Positions 53,552 through 62,544 of a stretch of 64,000 nt of DNA are shown piece after piece; within the stretch, counting starts at the first letter, position 1; the number at the start of each line of letters is the position of its first letter. A program made the translations under genes and the position numbers. The DNA comes from Reyranella massiliensis 521 (lineage in GTDB: Bacteria; Pseudomonadota; Alphaproteobacteria; Reyranellales; Reyranellaceae). The stretch covers positions 4,344,045-4,408,044 of the forward strand of contig NZ_HE997181.1 of NCBI RefSeq assembly GCF_000312425.1. Direction: 5' to 3'. Under the pieces are notes generated by a model, which was not told the origin of the DNA, did no database searches, and worked only from the letters and a program-made list of their open reading frames with translations.

Positions 53552-54362
53552 TACGACCGAGGCCCTGACCCGCCGCTACGGCGCCGATGCCGTCCCGCCG
53601 GCAGGACCGTGGAACGAGACCATCGCGGTCATGCTCGACCACCGTTCGGTGCGCAGCTACAAGCCCGACCCGTTGCCCCCAGGCACGCTCGAGACGTTGA
53701 TCGCCGCCGCCCAGTCGGCCGCCACCAGCTCGAACATGCAATGGTGGTCGGCGGTCGCGATCACCGACCCCGAGAAGAAGAAGGTGCTGGCGGAGATCGC
53801 TGGCGGCCAGAAGCATATCGAGCAGTGCCCACTCTTCATCGCCTGGGTCGCCGACATGTCGCGCAACCAGCGTATCTCGGATGCCGAGAAGACCGCCTTC
53901 GAGACGATGCCCTGGCTCGAAACCTTCATGGTCGCCTGCATCGACGCAGCGCTTGCCGCGCAGAACGCCGTGGTGGCTGCGCAGTCGATCGGCCTGCGGA
54001 CGGTCTATATCGGCGCCATGCGCAACGACCCGATCGGGGTCGCGAAGCTGCTCGACCTGCCGCACCAATCGTTCGTGGTGTTCGGCCTCTGTGTCGGCTA
54101 CGCGACGGAGAAGGGCGACGGCGAGGTCAAGCCACGCCTGCCGCAGAGCACCGTATTGCACCATGAGCGCTACGACGCCGCGAACGAGGCGGCCCAGCGC
54201 AAGGTGTACGATGCCGAAATGAGCCGGTTTTCCGCGCGTCACGAACTTCAGGCGGCAACGTGGACCCAGCGCGTGCTGAACCGCCTGGCGCCTCTCAAGT
54301 CGATGAACGGCCGCGAGACGATCCGCGCCTCCCTGGCCAAGCTCGGCTTCGAGATTCGCTAG
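53523..54362 (+). CDS. Nitroreductase family NAD(P)H-dependent flavin oxidoreductase (NfsA-like)
   Basis: 279 aa, starting 29 bp inside the MFS gene. The FMN-phosphate region is MLDHRSVRSYKPDPLPP and AAQSAATSSNMQWWSAVAIT; GLRTVYIGAMRNDP and VFGLCVGYATEKGDG are the other NfsA-type marks. A helical C-terminal extension (MNGRETIRASLAKLGF) wraps the dimer in relatives. It reduces nitroaromatics, quinones or flavins in the cytoplasm. Its stop overlaps the end of a small convergent frame. Confidence 0.92.
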   Translation: MDSLTPPPVDTTEALTRRYGADAVPPAGPWNETIAVMLDHRSVRSYKPDPLPPGTLETLIAAAQSAATSSNMQWWSAVAITDPEKKKVLAEIAGGQKHIEQCPLFIAWVADMSRNQRISDAEKTAFETMPWLETFMVACIDAALAAQNAVVAAQSIGLRTVYIGAMRNDPIGVAKLLDLPHQSFVVFGLCVGYATEKGDGEVKPRLPQSTVLHHERYDAANEAAQRKVYDAEMSRFSARHELQAATWTQRVLNRLAPLKSMNGRETIRASLAKLGFEIR

Positions 54363-54457
54363 AGCGCCTTTTCGTAGAACACCGACCGCTTGGAAGCGGG
54401 GTAGTCGAGCACCGGGCCGTAGCCGGCAGCCTTGCCGCCGGCCTCGGCCATGCTCAT
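54359..54457 (-). CDS. Tiny frame coupled to the alcohol dehydrogenase stop (32 aa)
   Basis: The ATG overlaps the dehydrogenase TGA in an ATGA pattern, and the frame uses mostly G/C third positions to a TAG inside the end of the convergent nitroreductase gene. It encodes AGGKAAGYGPVLDYPASKRS and ends FYEKAL. I do not recognise it; it may be a real small protein or the remnant of a longer gene cut at this junction. Confidence 0.3.
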   Translation of the reverse strand: MSMAEAGGKAAGYGPVLDYPASKRSVFYEKAL

Positions 54458-55584
54458 CCGTGCGGCACCAGCACCTGACGCACCGTCGCGACATCCTGCA
54501 GGCGATCGAAGCCTTCGTTGAGCTGGTCGAAGCCGATCCGCTGGCTGACCATGCGGTCCACCGGCAGCTTGCCCTGCTGGTAGAGCGCGATGAAACGCGG
54601 GATGTCGCGCACCGGCACGCAGCTTCCCATGTAGGAGCCCTTGATGGTCTTCTCCTCGCTGACCAGCATGCTCTGCTTGAAGGAGAAGTCGGCCGCAATC
54701 GGCGAGAGGCCCGCCGTTACGGTCGTGCCGCCCCAGCGCGTCACGAGATAGGCCGTCTCCATCGCCTTGATCGTGCCGGCGAGATCGAAGGCATAGTCGA
54801 CGCCGCCATTGGTAAGGTCACGCACCTGCTGGACGTGATCGGCATCCTTGGCGTTCACCGTGTCGGTAGCGCCGAGCTGCCGCGCCAGGCCGAGCTTGTC
54901 GTCGGACAGATCGATGGCGACGATCCGACCGGCGCCTGCAAGCACTGCCCCCATCAGACCACTCAGGCCCACGCCGCCCAGACCGACGATGGCGACCGTG
55001 CTGCCGGGCTGGATCTGGGCGGTGTTGATCACTGCACCGACACCGGTCACGACGGCGCACCCGAAGAGCGCCGCCACGTCGAGCGGCAGGCTCTTGTCGA
55101 TCACCACGACCGAGCCGCGATCGACCACGGCGTATTCGGCGTAGCAGGAGACGCCGGAGTGATGGTGCACCGGCTTGCCGTCATGGTGCAGGCGGTGATG
55201 GCCGGACAGGAGCTGACCCGCCGCGCGCGGACTGATCGAACGCTCGCAGATATAGGGCCGCCCTTCGAGGCAGCGCCGGCAGCGGCCGCAGCTCACGTTG
55301 AAGGTGAAGCAGACATGGTCGCCCTTCTTGACGTCGTGGACGCCCGCGCCGACCTCGACGATCTCGCCCGAACCCTCGTGGCCCAACACGATCGGCACCG
55401 GCCGCGGCCGGTCGCCGTTGATCAACGACAGGTCGGAGTGGCAGAGCCCGCCGCCGCCGACCTTGACCAGAACCTCGCCCTCGCCGGGCGGATCGAGATC
55501 GACCTCCATGACATGAATAGGCTTGCTCTTGGCGAACGGCCGCGGCGCGCCGCAGACCGTCAGGACACCGGCTTTCATCTTCAT
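54454..55584 (-). CDS. Zinc-dependent alcohol dehydrogenase (class III-like MDR)
   Basis: 376 aa. Catalytic zinc: GGGLCHSDLSL (Cys, His) and LGHEGSGEIVEVG. Structural zinc: SCGRCRRCLEGRPYIC with four Cys. The Rossmann motif is VAIVGLGGVGLSGLMGAVLAGA, and Asp in AIDLSDDK suggests NAD rather than NADP. It oxidises an alcohol or reduces an aldehyde in the cytoplasm. It is followed in the same direction by a tiny coupled frame and preceded, 54 bp away, by an SDR gene in the same orientation. Confidence 0.94.
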   Translation of the reverse strand: MKMKAGVLTVCGAPRPFAKSKPIHVMEVDLDPPGEGEVLVKVGGGGLCHSDLSLINGDRPRPVPIVLGHEGSGEIVEVGAGVHDVKKGDHVCFTFNVSCGRCRRCLEGRPYICERSISPRAAGQLLSGHHRLHHDGKPVHHHSGVSCYAEYAVVDRGSVVVIDKSLPLDVAALFGCAVVTGVGAVINTAQIQPGSTVAIVGLGGVGLSGLMGAVLAGAGRIVAIDLSDDKLGLARQLGATDTVNAKDADHVQQVRDLTNGGVDYAFDLAGTIKAMETAYLVTRWGGTTVTAGLSPIAADFSFKQSMLVSEEKTIKGSYMGSCVPVRDIPRFIALYQQGKLPVDRMVSQRIGFDQLNEGFDRLQDVATVRQVLVPHG

Positions 55585-55638
55585 GGCGTTTCTCCCAAGA
55601 CAGGTTTCGATCGTTGACGCCGTGCGTTTCGCGCGGCG

Positions 55639-56385
55639 CTAGGCAATTCCTCCGTCGACCCGGACCAGCGATCCGGTGGTGAAGCTCGACTTGCTCGACG
55701 CGAGATAGAGCGCCGCGGTCACGATCTCCTCCGGCAGGCCGCTGCGCTTCAGCGCCGCCGTCGGATTGAGCTTATGCTCGTCGCTCCATGCCTTGGAAAC
55801 GTCGGTGAGGAAGCGGCCGGGCGAGATGGTGTTTACACGCACCTTCGGCCCGTACTCGAAGGCGAAAGCCTCGGTGAGCGCGTTGAGCGCCGCCTTGGCG
55901 CCGGCATAGGGCGCGATCTGCGGCCGCGGCCGAAGCGCACCGGCGCTCGAAATGTTGATGATCGAGCCACCCTCGCCTGCCGCCATGCGGCTGCCAATCA
56001 GCGACATAAGGCGGAACGGGCCCTTGAAGTTCAGCGAGACGATACGGTCGAAGAGCTGCTCCGGCGTCTCCAGCGACGACGGCGCCAGCGGCGAGGAGCC
56101 GGCATTGTTCACCAGGATGTCGACCTTGCCGAAGGCCGCGTAGGCCGCATCGGCCAGCCCGTCGAGTTCCTGCCAGTTGGCGACGTTGCAGGCATAGGTC
56201 GCCGCCTTGCGGCCCATGGCGCGCACTTCGGCCGCGACCTTCTCGCAAGTGTCGAGCTTGCGACTGGTGATGAAGACGTCGGCGCCGTGCTGCGCAAAGG
56301 CCTTCACCATCTGATATCCGAGGCCACGGCTGCCGCCGGTGACGAGGGCAACCTTGCCCGTGAGATCGAAGTAATTGCTGCTCAT
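55639..56385 (-). CDS. Short-chain dehydrogenase/reductase (SDR)
   Basis: 248 aa from the ATG at 56385. The nucleotide loop is VALVTGGSRGLGYQM; SRKLDT after the second strand favours NADPH. The NNAG motif, catalytic Ser in INISSAGALR and the YAGAK (Tyr-x3-Lys) pair are intact, and the C-terminal GSLVRVDGGIA is typical. It reduces or oxidises a hydroxyl or keto group. With the alcohol dehydrogenase downstream it forms a two-gene oxidoreductase unit of unknown substrate. Confidence 0.93.
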   Translation of the reverse strand: MSSNYFDLTGKVALVTGGSRGLGYQMVKAFAQHGADVFITSRKLDTCEKVAAEVRAMGRKAATYACNVANWQELDGLADAAYAAFGKVDILVNNAGSSPLAPSSLETPEQLFDRIVSLNFKGPFRLMSLIGSRMAAGEGGSIINISSAGALRPRPQIAPYAGAKAALNALTEAFAFEYGPKVRVNTISPGRFLTDVSKAWSDEHKLNPTAALKRSGLPEEIVTAALYLASSKSSFTTGSLVRVDGGIA

Positions 56386-56700
56386 GGGTCGGAGCTTATC
56401 GGACCTTGGCAGTAGAGGCCCATACGCCACCGCGCCTTTGATCCGCGGTCCGAAACGACCGACGGGCTGGTTTCGACCAATGTCTTCTGCGCATCGCACT
56501 TTACTTCCGCCGTGCCGTGGCGCCCCGTCCGGGCACACCTCTTCCCGACTGGCTGCACCGGCAGCACCATGTCTGCACCACGCCCGCTGGAGAATCCGGA
56601 ACATTCATTGGCCCTCGATCCGGTCGCGCCCGATGCGGTAGACCTCGACCGTCGCCCGTGCGATTTTGATCCTTCTCGTCGATCTTCCTTTCGCGGACCC
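56386..56700. other. Divergent intergenic region (315 bp)
   Basis: It separates the SDR gene from the ATP-grasp gene and must hold both promoters. An in-frame extension of the ATP-grasp frame runs through it from 56512, but about half its third codon positions are A or T, unlike the genes around, so I read it as non-coding. No repeat, RNA or clear sigma-70 site stands out. Confidence 0.6.
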
Positions 56701-59199
56701 ATGGAGTCGTTGCGCGGCCTCACCTCTTCGCCGGCAAGCGCGTATGACGAACTGGTCACCGGCCAGAAGTCGATCCGCTACCACTGGCAAGGCATTCTGA
56801 GCGTCATCCGCTCGCTTCCGGGCGGGCTGAGCGAACGCGTCGAGAGCGCACGTCGGCAGCTCGAGGAATCGGGCGCCACCGTCAACCTGCTCGACGATCG
56901 CGGCGCACCGCGTTGGGCGTTCGACCCGCTGCCCTTCGTGATTGCCCCCCACGAATGGGCAACGCTGGAAGCCGGTCTCATCCAGCGCGCGCATTTGCTC
57001 GACGCGACGCTGGCCGATCTCTACGGCTCTCAGATCCTGCTGAAGGAGCAGCTGCTCCCGCCCATGCTGGTGCATGCCAACCAGCATTTCCTGCGTCCCG
57101 TGCAGGTCACCGACGGCACGGCGCCCCACCGTCACCTTGCCAACTACGCCGTAGATCTCGTGCGACTGGGCGACGGACGCTGGTACGTTCTCGCGGACCA
57201 CACGGAAGTCCCGTCGGGCATCGGCTATGCCCTGGAGATGCGTCGGGTGCTGGCACGGAGCCTGCCGGAAGCCTTTCGCTCCGTGCCGATCCGCCATCTG
57301 CGACCGTTCGTCGACCGCTGGCACGACGCCTTGCAGGCGATGGCGCCGGCCGATATCGCGCAGCCCAGCATGGCGGTCCTGACGCCCGGCTCGCTGTCGG
57401 CGACCTATTTCGAGCATGTCTATCTCTCGCGGCTGCTCGGCGTATCCCTGGTCGAGGGCGGCGATCTCGTGGCCCGCGACGGTCAGGTCTCGATCAAGAC
57501 CCTTGCCGGCCTCAGGCCCGTCCATGTGCTGCTGCGCCGGCTGAACAGCACCTTCGCCGATCCCCTGGAGTTGCGGGCAGATTCGGCGCTCGGTGTCACC
57601 GGCATGGTCGAGGCGACACGAAGCGGCCGCATCGCGCTTGCCAATGCCCTGGGCTCGGGCCTGGCCGAGACGCCGGCTCTGATCCCTTTTCTGGAGCGCG
57701 TGAGCCAGCGCCTGCTCGGGCGCGGTCTCGACCTGCCGTCGCTCGACGTCTGGTGGCTGGGCGAGCCGGCGGCGCTGGCCTACGCGCTGGCCAATCTCGA
57801 CCTCATGATCGTGCGGCCCTGCCTCGGCGCCGACCGCGAACCGATCGTCGTCGGCATGCTCGAACCCGCCGACCGCAAGGCATTGGAAGAGCGCATTCGC
57901 GCCCAGCCCGGCCAGTTCGTGGCGCAGTATCCGATGACGCCGTCGCTGACGCCCAAATGGAACGGCCGGACTCTGGCGCCATCGGCCGCCGTCCTGCGCG
58001 CCTTCGTGGTCGCCGACGGCGACAGCTACCGCGTGCTGCCGGGTGGGCTGGTCCGCGAACCCGTCGGCGATACGGCGCTGCGCTCGCTGGGGCGGCTGAA
58101 CGGTACGCTGAAGGACGTCTGGGTGCTGACCGAGGACGCAGCCGACGTCCAGGTACCGCCGACGCGGCGCTTCCACCAGCTTGCCGTCGAGCGCGGCAGC
58201 GCCGATCTGCAAAGTCGCGTCGCCGACAATCTCTTCTGGCTTGGCCGATACATCGAGCGGCTCGACAACGACGCCCGCCTGCTGCGCACCACGGCGATAC
58301 GCGTCGCGCAGGGTACAATGGGCCCACGCGACATCGTCGAGCTGCGCCTGCTCGGCCGTCTGCTCGCGCGGGCCAACCTGATGGACCGCACGACCGCCCT
58401 GGCATCGCCCGACAGCGCAGCCTTCCAGCAGGGTCTGGCGGCGGTCGCGGCCGACGATCGCGGCCTCGCCACGGTCCTCGACGCCATCCAGCGCCTCGCC
58501 GCCACCATGCGCGATCGCTTTTCGGCCGACATGACGACGGCCGCCGGCCCGCTGATGAGCGAAGTGCGCCACCGCCTGCTGGCGGCGCGGGGCAATCTCG
58601 ATCCGCTGCTCGACGCGCTCGACGAGATCGTGCGCTTCGTCGCCACGCTGTCGGGCCTCGCGCAGGAGAACATGACCCGTGGCACCGGCTGGCGCTTTCT
58701 CGATCTGGGACGCCGGCTCGAGCGCGCGCAGCATGTGCTGAACAGCGCTCTCAGCCCTTTCGCCGAGTCGCCGATCGACTGGGACGCCGCGATGCGCCTG
58801 GCGCTCGAACTCTGCGACAGTACCATCACCTACCGGACGCGTTACCTCGGCCAGCTCCAGCCCGCGCCGGTGCTCGACCTCGTCGCCTTGGACGACAGCA
58901 ATCCGCGCGCGTTGATGTTCCAGCTTCATGCCATCGACGGGCACCTCGCCTATCTGGCGCGCGCCTCCCATGTGCGCGTGCCCTTGCTGCCATCGTCCCT
59001 CGAGAAGGACTTCGAGGCCATTGTCCGACGGTTCACCGACGACGAGCAGGCCTGGCACCACGAGGGGCTGGCCCTCGCCATGCTGCGCGACGTGGTGGCC
59101 GATGCCGACCGGCGGCTCGACCAGCTCTCCAAAGCCATCACGCGCGCCTACTTCAGCCATGTGCCGGCCGCGCAGGCCGTCGGCTCGTTCGGCGGCTGA
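56701..59199 (+). CDS. Circularly permuted ATP-grasp / alpha-E domain fusion protein
   Basis: 832 aa. The start at 56701 is chosen by codon use; an ATG at 56569 is possible. The N-terminal half is the circularly permuted ATP-grasp type (YDELVTGQKSIRYHWQ, FDPLPFVIAPHEWATLEAGL, PSGIGYALEMRRVLARSLP, LSATYFEHVYLSRLLGVSLV). The C-terminal third is the helical alpha-E domain (NLFWLGRYIERLDNDARLLR; TYRTRYLGQLQPAPVLDLVA). Such proteins occur with a transglutaminase-like protease and are predicted to make and cut an unknown peptide-type bond. The transglutaminase gene follows by 13 bp, confirming this known pair. Confidence 0.9.
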   Translation: MESLRGLTSSPASAYDELVTGQKSIRYHWQGILSVIRSLPGGLSERVESARRQLEESGATVNLLDDRGAPRWAFDPLPFVIAPHEWATLEAGLIQRAHLLDATLADLYGSQILLKEQLLPPMLVHANQHFLRPVQVTDGTAPHRHLANYAVDLVRLGDGRWYVLADHTEVPSGIGYALEMRRVLARSLPEAFRSVPIRHLRPFVDRWHDALQAMAPADIAQPSMAVLTPGSLSATYFEHVYLSRLLGVSLVEGGDLVARDGQVSIKTLAGLRPVHVLLRRLNSTFADPLELRADSALGVTGMVEATRSGRIALANALGSGLAETPALIPFLERVSQRLLGRGLDLPSLDVWWLGEPAALAYALANLDLMIVRPCLGADREPIVVGMLEPADRKALEERIRAQPGQFVAQYPMTPSLTPKWNGRTLAPSAAVLRAFVVADGDSYRVLPGGLVREPVGDTALRSLGRLNGTLKDVWVLTEDAADVQVPPTRRFHQLAVERGSADLQSRVADNLFWLGRYIERLDNDARLLRTTAIRVAQGTMGPRDIVELRLLGRLLARANLMDRTTALASPDSAAFQQGLAAVAADDRGLATVLDAIQRLAATMRDRFSADMTTAAGPLMSEVRHRLLAARGNLDPLLDALDEIVRFVATLSGLAQENMTRGTGWRFLDLGRRLERAQHVLNSALSPFAESPIDWDAAMRLALELCDSTITYRTRYLGQLQPAPVLDLVALDDSNPRALMFQLHAIDGHLAYLARASHVRVPLLPSSLEKDFEAIVRRFTDDEQAWHHEGLALAMLRDVVADADRRLDQLSKAITRAYFSHVPAAQAVGSFGG

Positions 59200-59212
59200 A
59201 TCGGAGACGGCC

Positions 59213-60091
59213 ATGCGCTACCTGCTTTCGCACCGCACGACCTACACCTACGCCAGCACGGTCGATTCTGCGCACCACATCGCCCATCTGCGGGCCCGCG
59301 ACTTCCCCGGCCAGAAGGTGAGCTCGATCGGCATCTCGACCGATCCGGTGCCGGCCTTGGCCGCGCAGCATGTCGATCACTTCGGCAACCTGATCGACAT
59401 CTATCGTATCGACACGCCGCATACCCGCTTCGACATCGAGGTGCGCGCCGAAGTCGATGTGTGCTTTCCGGAGCCGCCGCCCATGGCGTCGACGCCGCCC
59501 TGGGAGGAAATCCGCGCGGCGTTGAGCGGCGACGGCTTTCCGGTTCCGGTCGAGGCGAGCGAATTCATCTACGACTCGCCGCTCGTTCCTTCCGTCGCGG
59601 CCTTGCGTACTTACGGCGCTCCATCGTTCACGGCAGGCCGGCCGATCCTCGAAGCGGCGCGCGAACTCACATCGCGCATCAAGGCCGACTTCGAGTATCA
59701 CCCCGGCGCCACCGACATCAGCACGCCCCTGGCCGAGGTCTTCGCCGGCAAAGCCGGTGTCTGCCAGGACTTCGCCCATGTCGAGATCGCCGCCCTGCGC
59801 GCGCACGGCCTCGCGGCCGGCTATGTCTCGGGCTACATCCGCACCGTTCATTCCAAGGACGAGATCGCCTTGCGCGGCGCCGATGCCAGTCACGCCTGGG
59901 TCGCCGTCTGGTGCGGCGAACAGGCGGGCTGGGTCCATCTCGATCCGACCAACGATCTCGTGGCGCAGGAGGATCACGTCGCCGTCGCCTGGGGGCGCGA
60001 CTTCTCCGACGTGAGCCCGTTGCGCGGCGTCATCCTGGGCGGCGATTCGCACTCCTATGGCGTCGCCGTCACCCTGGTGCCGACGGGCTGA
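59213..60091 (+). CDS. Transglutaminase-like cysteine protease
   Basis: 292 aa from the ATG at 59213. An N-terminal bacterial transglutaminase-like domain (LSHRTTYTYASTVDSAHHIA) is followed by the catalytic core: Cys in GKAGVCQDFAHVEIAAL, His in ADASHAWVAVWC and Asp in WVHLDPTND. It has no signal peptide. In the known system it is paired with the ATP-grasp/alpha-E protein and is thought to hydrolyse or transfer the amide bond that the ligase makes. It converges on the lyase-like gene with 3 bp between. Confidence 0.92.
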   Translation: MRYLLSHRTTYTYASTVDSAHHIAHLRARDFPGQKVSSIGISTDPVPALAAQHVDHFGNLIDIYRIDTPHTRFDIEVRAEVDVCFPEPPPMASTPPWEEIRAALSGDGFPVPVEASEFIYDSPLVPSVAALRTYGAPSFTAGRPILEAARELTSRIKADFEYHPGATDISTPLAEVFAGKAGVCQDFAHVEIAALRAHGLAAGYVSGYIRTVHSKDEIALRGADASHAWVAVWCGEQAGWVHLDPTNDLVAQEDHVAVAWGRDFSDVSPLRGVILGGDSHSYGVAVTLVPTG

Positions 60092-60094
60092 CGC

Positions 60095-60955
60095 TCAGCC
60101 GCCCAGAAAGTCCTTCGTCCAGCGCGCATAGTCGTCGTCGCGCGTGACGCGCTTCATCAGGTCTGCACTGGCGATACCCGCGAGCTTCGAGGGCTGCGTG
60201 CCGTCGCGCAAAGCTTTCAGGGTCTCATAGACGGCCTTCACAGCAGCCGCGAAGGGCTGGTGGCCCTGCAGGGCGATACGGACCCGTCGCGCGCCGAGGT
60301 AGGAGAGATCGGTCAGGTCGCCGGAAACGCCGCCCAGGATCAGCGGCAGCGTGGTCGCTTCCGAGATGGCATCGAGTTCAGCACGTGTGCGCACGCCGAC
60401 GAAGAACAGCGCATCGACGCCCGCCACCTCATAGGCCTTGCCGCGGGCAACCGCATCCTCGAGGCCGGTGATCGCCACAGCGCTGGTGCGGCCCGCGATG
60501 CACAGATCGGGATCCTGGCGACCGCCCAGTGCGGCCTTCATCTTGCCCACGCCCTCCTCGATCGAGATCAGCCGTGGCTTGGCCGTTCCATAAGGCGTCG
60601 GCAGATCGGTGTCTTCGAGGCTCAGGCCCGCCACGCCAGCGGTTTCCAGCTCCTCCACCGTACGGCGCGCGTTGAGTGCGTTGCCATAGCCGTGATCCGC
60701 ATCGACCATCAGCGCCAGGTTGCCGGCGCGGTTGATGCGATAGGCCTGATCCGCGAACTCGCTCAGGGTCAACACGATCAGATCGGGTGCGCCCAGCACC
60801 GTCATCGAGGCGACGGAGCCCGCGAACATGCCGATCTCGAAGCCGAGATCCTCCGCGATGCGCGCGGAGATCGGATCGAACACCGACCCTGGATGAACGC
60901 AGCGCTGTCCAGCGAGCAGCGCGCGAAAGCGCTTCCGGCGATCGGTCCAATGCAT
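60095..60955 (-). CDS. Isocitrate lyase/PEP mutase family protein, oxaloacetate decarboxylase-like
   Basis: 286 aa from the ATG at 60955, with GGGGGGAG upstream. The barrel motif VDADHGYGNALNARRTVEELE and LSLEDTDLPTPYG match the bacterial oxaloacetate decarboxylase group (the Pseudomonas PA4872 type) rather than isocitrate lyases, which have a KKCGH loop missing here. Likely reaction: removal of CO2 from oxaloacetate or a related 2-oxoacid with a bound magnesium ion. It is divergent from an MFS transporter gene, a typical arrangement for uptake plus catabolism of an acid. Confidence 0.88.
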   Translation of the reverse strand: MHWTDRRKRFRALLAGQRCVHPGSVFDPISARIAEDLGFEIGMFAGSVASMTVLGAPDLIVLTLSEFADQAYRINRAGNLALMVDADHGYGNALNARRTVEELETAGVAGLSLEDTDLPTPYGTAKPRLISIEEGVGKMKAALGGRQDPDLCIAGRTSAVAITGLEDAVARGKAYEVAGVDALFFVGVRTRAELDAISEATTLPLILGGVSGDLTDLSYLGARRVRIALQGHQPFAAAVKAVYETLKALRDGTQPSKLAGIASADLMKRVTRDDDYARWTKDFLGG

Positions 60956-61148
60956 GACAAACTCCCCCCTCTTCCCCTGTCTTCTAGCAAAGCCTCGTGC
61001 CGCGATGCAGCGGCATGTTTCGACGCGCAAACGCCAACGACTTACGGCGCTTGTCGCTCGCGACGACGAGAGCGTAGCGTTGTCGTCCAGGGTCGTGATG
61101 AATCGTGCGCTCGTCCGGCTCAAGACAATGCGCACTGGGGAAATGTCC

Positions 61149-62516
61149 ATGTTCGACGTTCTCGACCGGCAGACGCGGCTGACGGGCAATCAGAAGAAAA
61201 TCATTGCCGCGGCGGTGATCGGCGACGCTCTCGAGTTCTTCGACTACTTCCTGATCGGCTTCGTGCTCGCCTTCCTGATCGGGCCCTGGAAGCTCACCTT
61301 CGGTCAGTCGGCGATCGTGCTGCTGTCATCCGGCGTCGGCGCAATCCTGGGCGCCTATATCTGGGGCTGGCTGGCTGACCGCATCGGTCGCCGCAAGGTG
61401 TTCATCGGCACGGTGCTGAATTTCTCGATCGCCACCGGCCTGCTCTACTTCACGCCGGAGAACGGCTGGATCTACATTACCATCATGCGCTTCTTCGTCG
61501 GCTTCGGTGTCGGCGGCCTCTATTGCGTAGACCTGCCGCTGGTGCAGGAGTTCGTGCCGGCCCGCAAGCGTGGCTGGGTCGGCGGTCTCGTCACCTGCGT
61601 CATCCCGCTGGGCGTCGGTCTCGGAGCCGTGCTGGGTGCCTTCATGGGCGCCGATCAATGGCGTCTGCTGTTCGCCATCGGCGTGCTGCCGTCGCTGCTC
61701 GTCCTGCTGGTCCGCCTCTGGGTGCCGGAGTCGCCGGTGTGGCTGGTCCGCCAGGGTCGCTACGAAGAGGCCCGCAAGTCGCTCGCCTGGGCGCTTCAGA
61801 TGAAGCCCAGCGACCTGCCGCTGCCTAAGGCGCCGCCGGCAGAGCCGCCCAAGGTGAGCTGGTTCGAGCTCTTCAAGTATCCTCGCAGCCTGCTGGTTTC
61901 CTGGCTCGGCAACGCCGGCGCCCAGACTGGCGTCTACGGCATCACGCTCTGGGCACCGTCGCTGTTCGTGCTGCTGCTGAAGGTGACGCCGCAGGAAGCC
62001 GCCAAGATGATGATCCTTCTCACCGTCATGGGCTTCATCGGCCGGCTTTCCTTCTCCTACCTTTCCGACAAGATCGGACGGCGCTCGGGCGGCGGCCTGT
62101 TGGGTATCGGTGCAGGCATCCTCACCATCGTCGCCGGCTACAACTACGACACTGTGCTGCTGGGCGTATCCGCCTTCTGGCTGCTCCTGGCGCTGACCTT
62201 CTTCTTCGCCGACGGCGGCTTCGCCATCGTCGGGCCGTACGCCGCGGAAGTCTGGCCCTCGCATCTTCGCACCACCGGCATGGGCTCGGCCTACGGCTTT
62301 GGCGGCATCGGCAAGATCATCGGGCCGCTCGGCCTGGCGCTGATCGTCGGCTCGAACAACTACCTGAAGCCCGACGTGCCGCTGCCGCAGATTCCGACGG
62401 CCTTTCTCTATCTCGGCTGCTGGTTCCTGATGGCCGGCCTGGTCTATTATTTCCTTGGATTGGAAACGAAGGGCAAGTCGATCGAACAGATCGACAAGGA
62501 ACTGGCGACCACCTGA
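61149..62516 (+). CDS. Major facilitator superfamily transporter (sugar/organic-acid type)
   Basis: 455 aa from the ATG at 61149, 8 bases after GGGGAA; another ATG at 61143 is too close to it. First helix after GDALEFFDYFLIGFVLAFL; loop motif GWLADRIGRRKVFIGTVL, RFFVGFGVGGLYCVDLPLV and WVPESPVWLVRQGRYEEARK are the classic sugar-porter/AAHS-type signatures, and the second-half repeat is FSYLSDKIGRRSGGG. Twelve helices are expected. It may carry a carboxylate or aromatic acid that the oxaloacetate decarboxylase-like enzyme or the oxygenase downstream uses. Confidence 0.92.
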   Translation: MFDVLDRQTRLTGNQKKIIAAAVIGDALEFFDYFLIGFVLAFLIGPWKLTFGQSAIVLLSSGVGAILGAYIWGWLADRIGRRKVFIGTVLNFSIATGLLYFTPENGWIYITIMRFFVGFGVGGLYCVDLPLVQEFVPARKRGWVGGLVTCVIPLGVGLGAVLGAFMGADQWRLLFAIGVLPSLLVLLVRLWVPESPVWLVRQGRYEEARKSLAWALQMKPSDLPLPKAPPAEPPKVSWFELFKYPRSLLVSWLGNAGAQTGVYGITLWAPSLFVLLLKVTPQEAAKMMILLTVMGFIGRLSFSYLSDKIGRRSGGGLLGIGAGILTIVAGYNYDTVLLGVSAFWLLLALTFFFADGGFAIVGPYAAEVWPSHLRTTGMGSAYGFGGIGKIIGPLGLALIVGSNNYLKPDVPLPQIPTAFLYLGCWFLMAGLVYYFLGLETKGKSIEQIDKELATT

Positions 62517-62544
62517 CACCAACCGTGTTCGACGAGGATTTGCC

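Noticed and set aside
56605-59214. An 869-codon minus-strand open frame
   Set aside because: It is antisense to the ATP-grasp/alpha-E gene and arises from high third-position GC; the translation has no family features.
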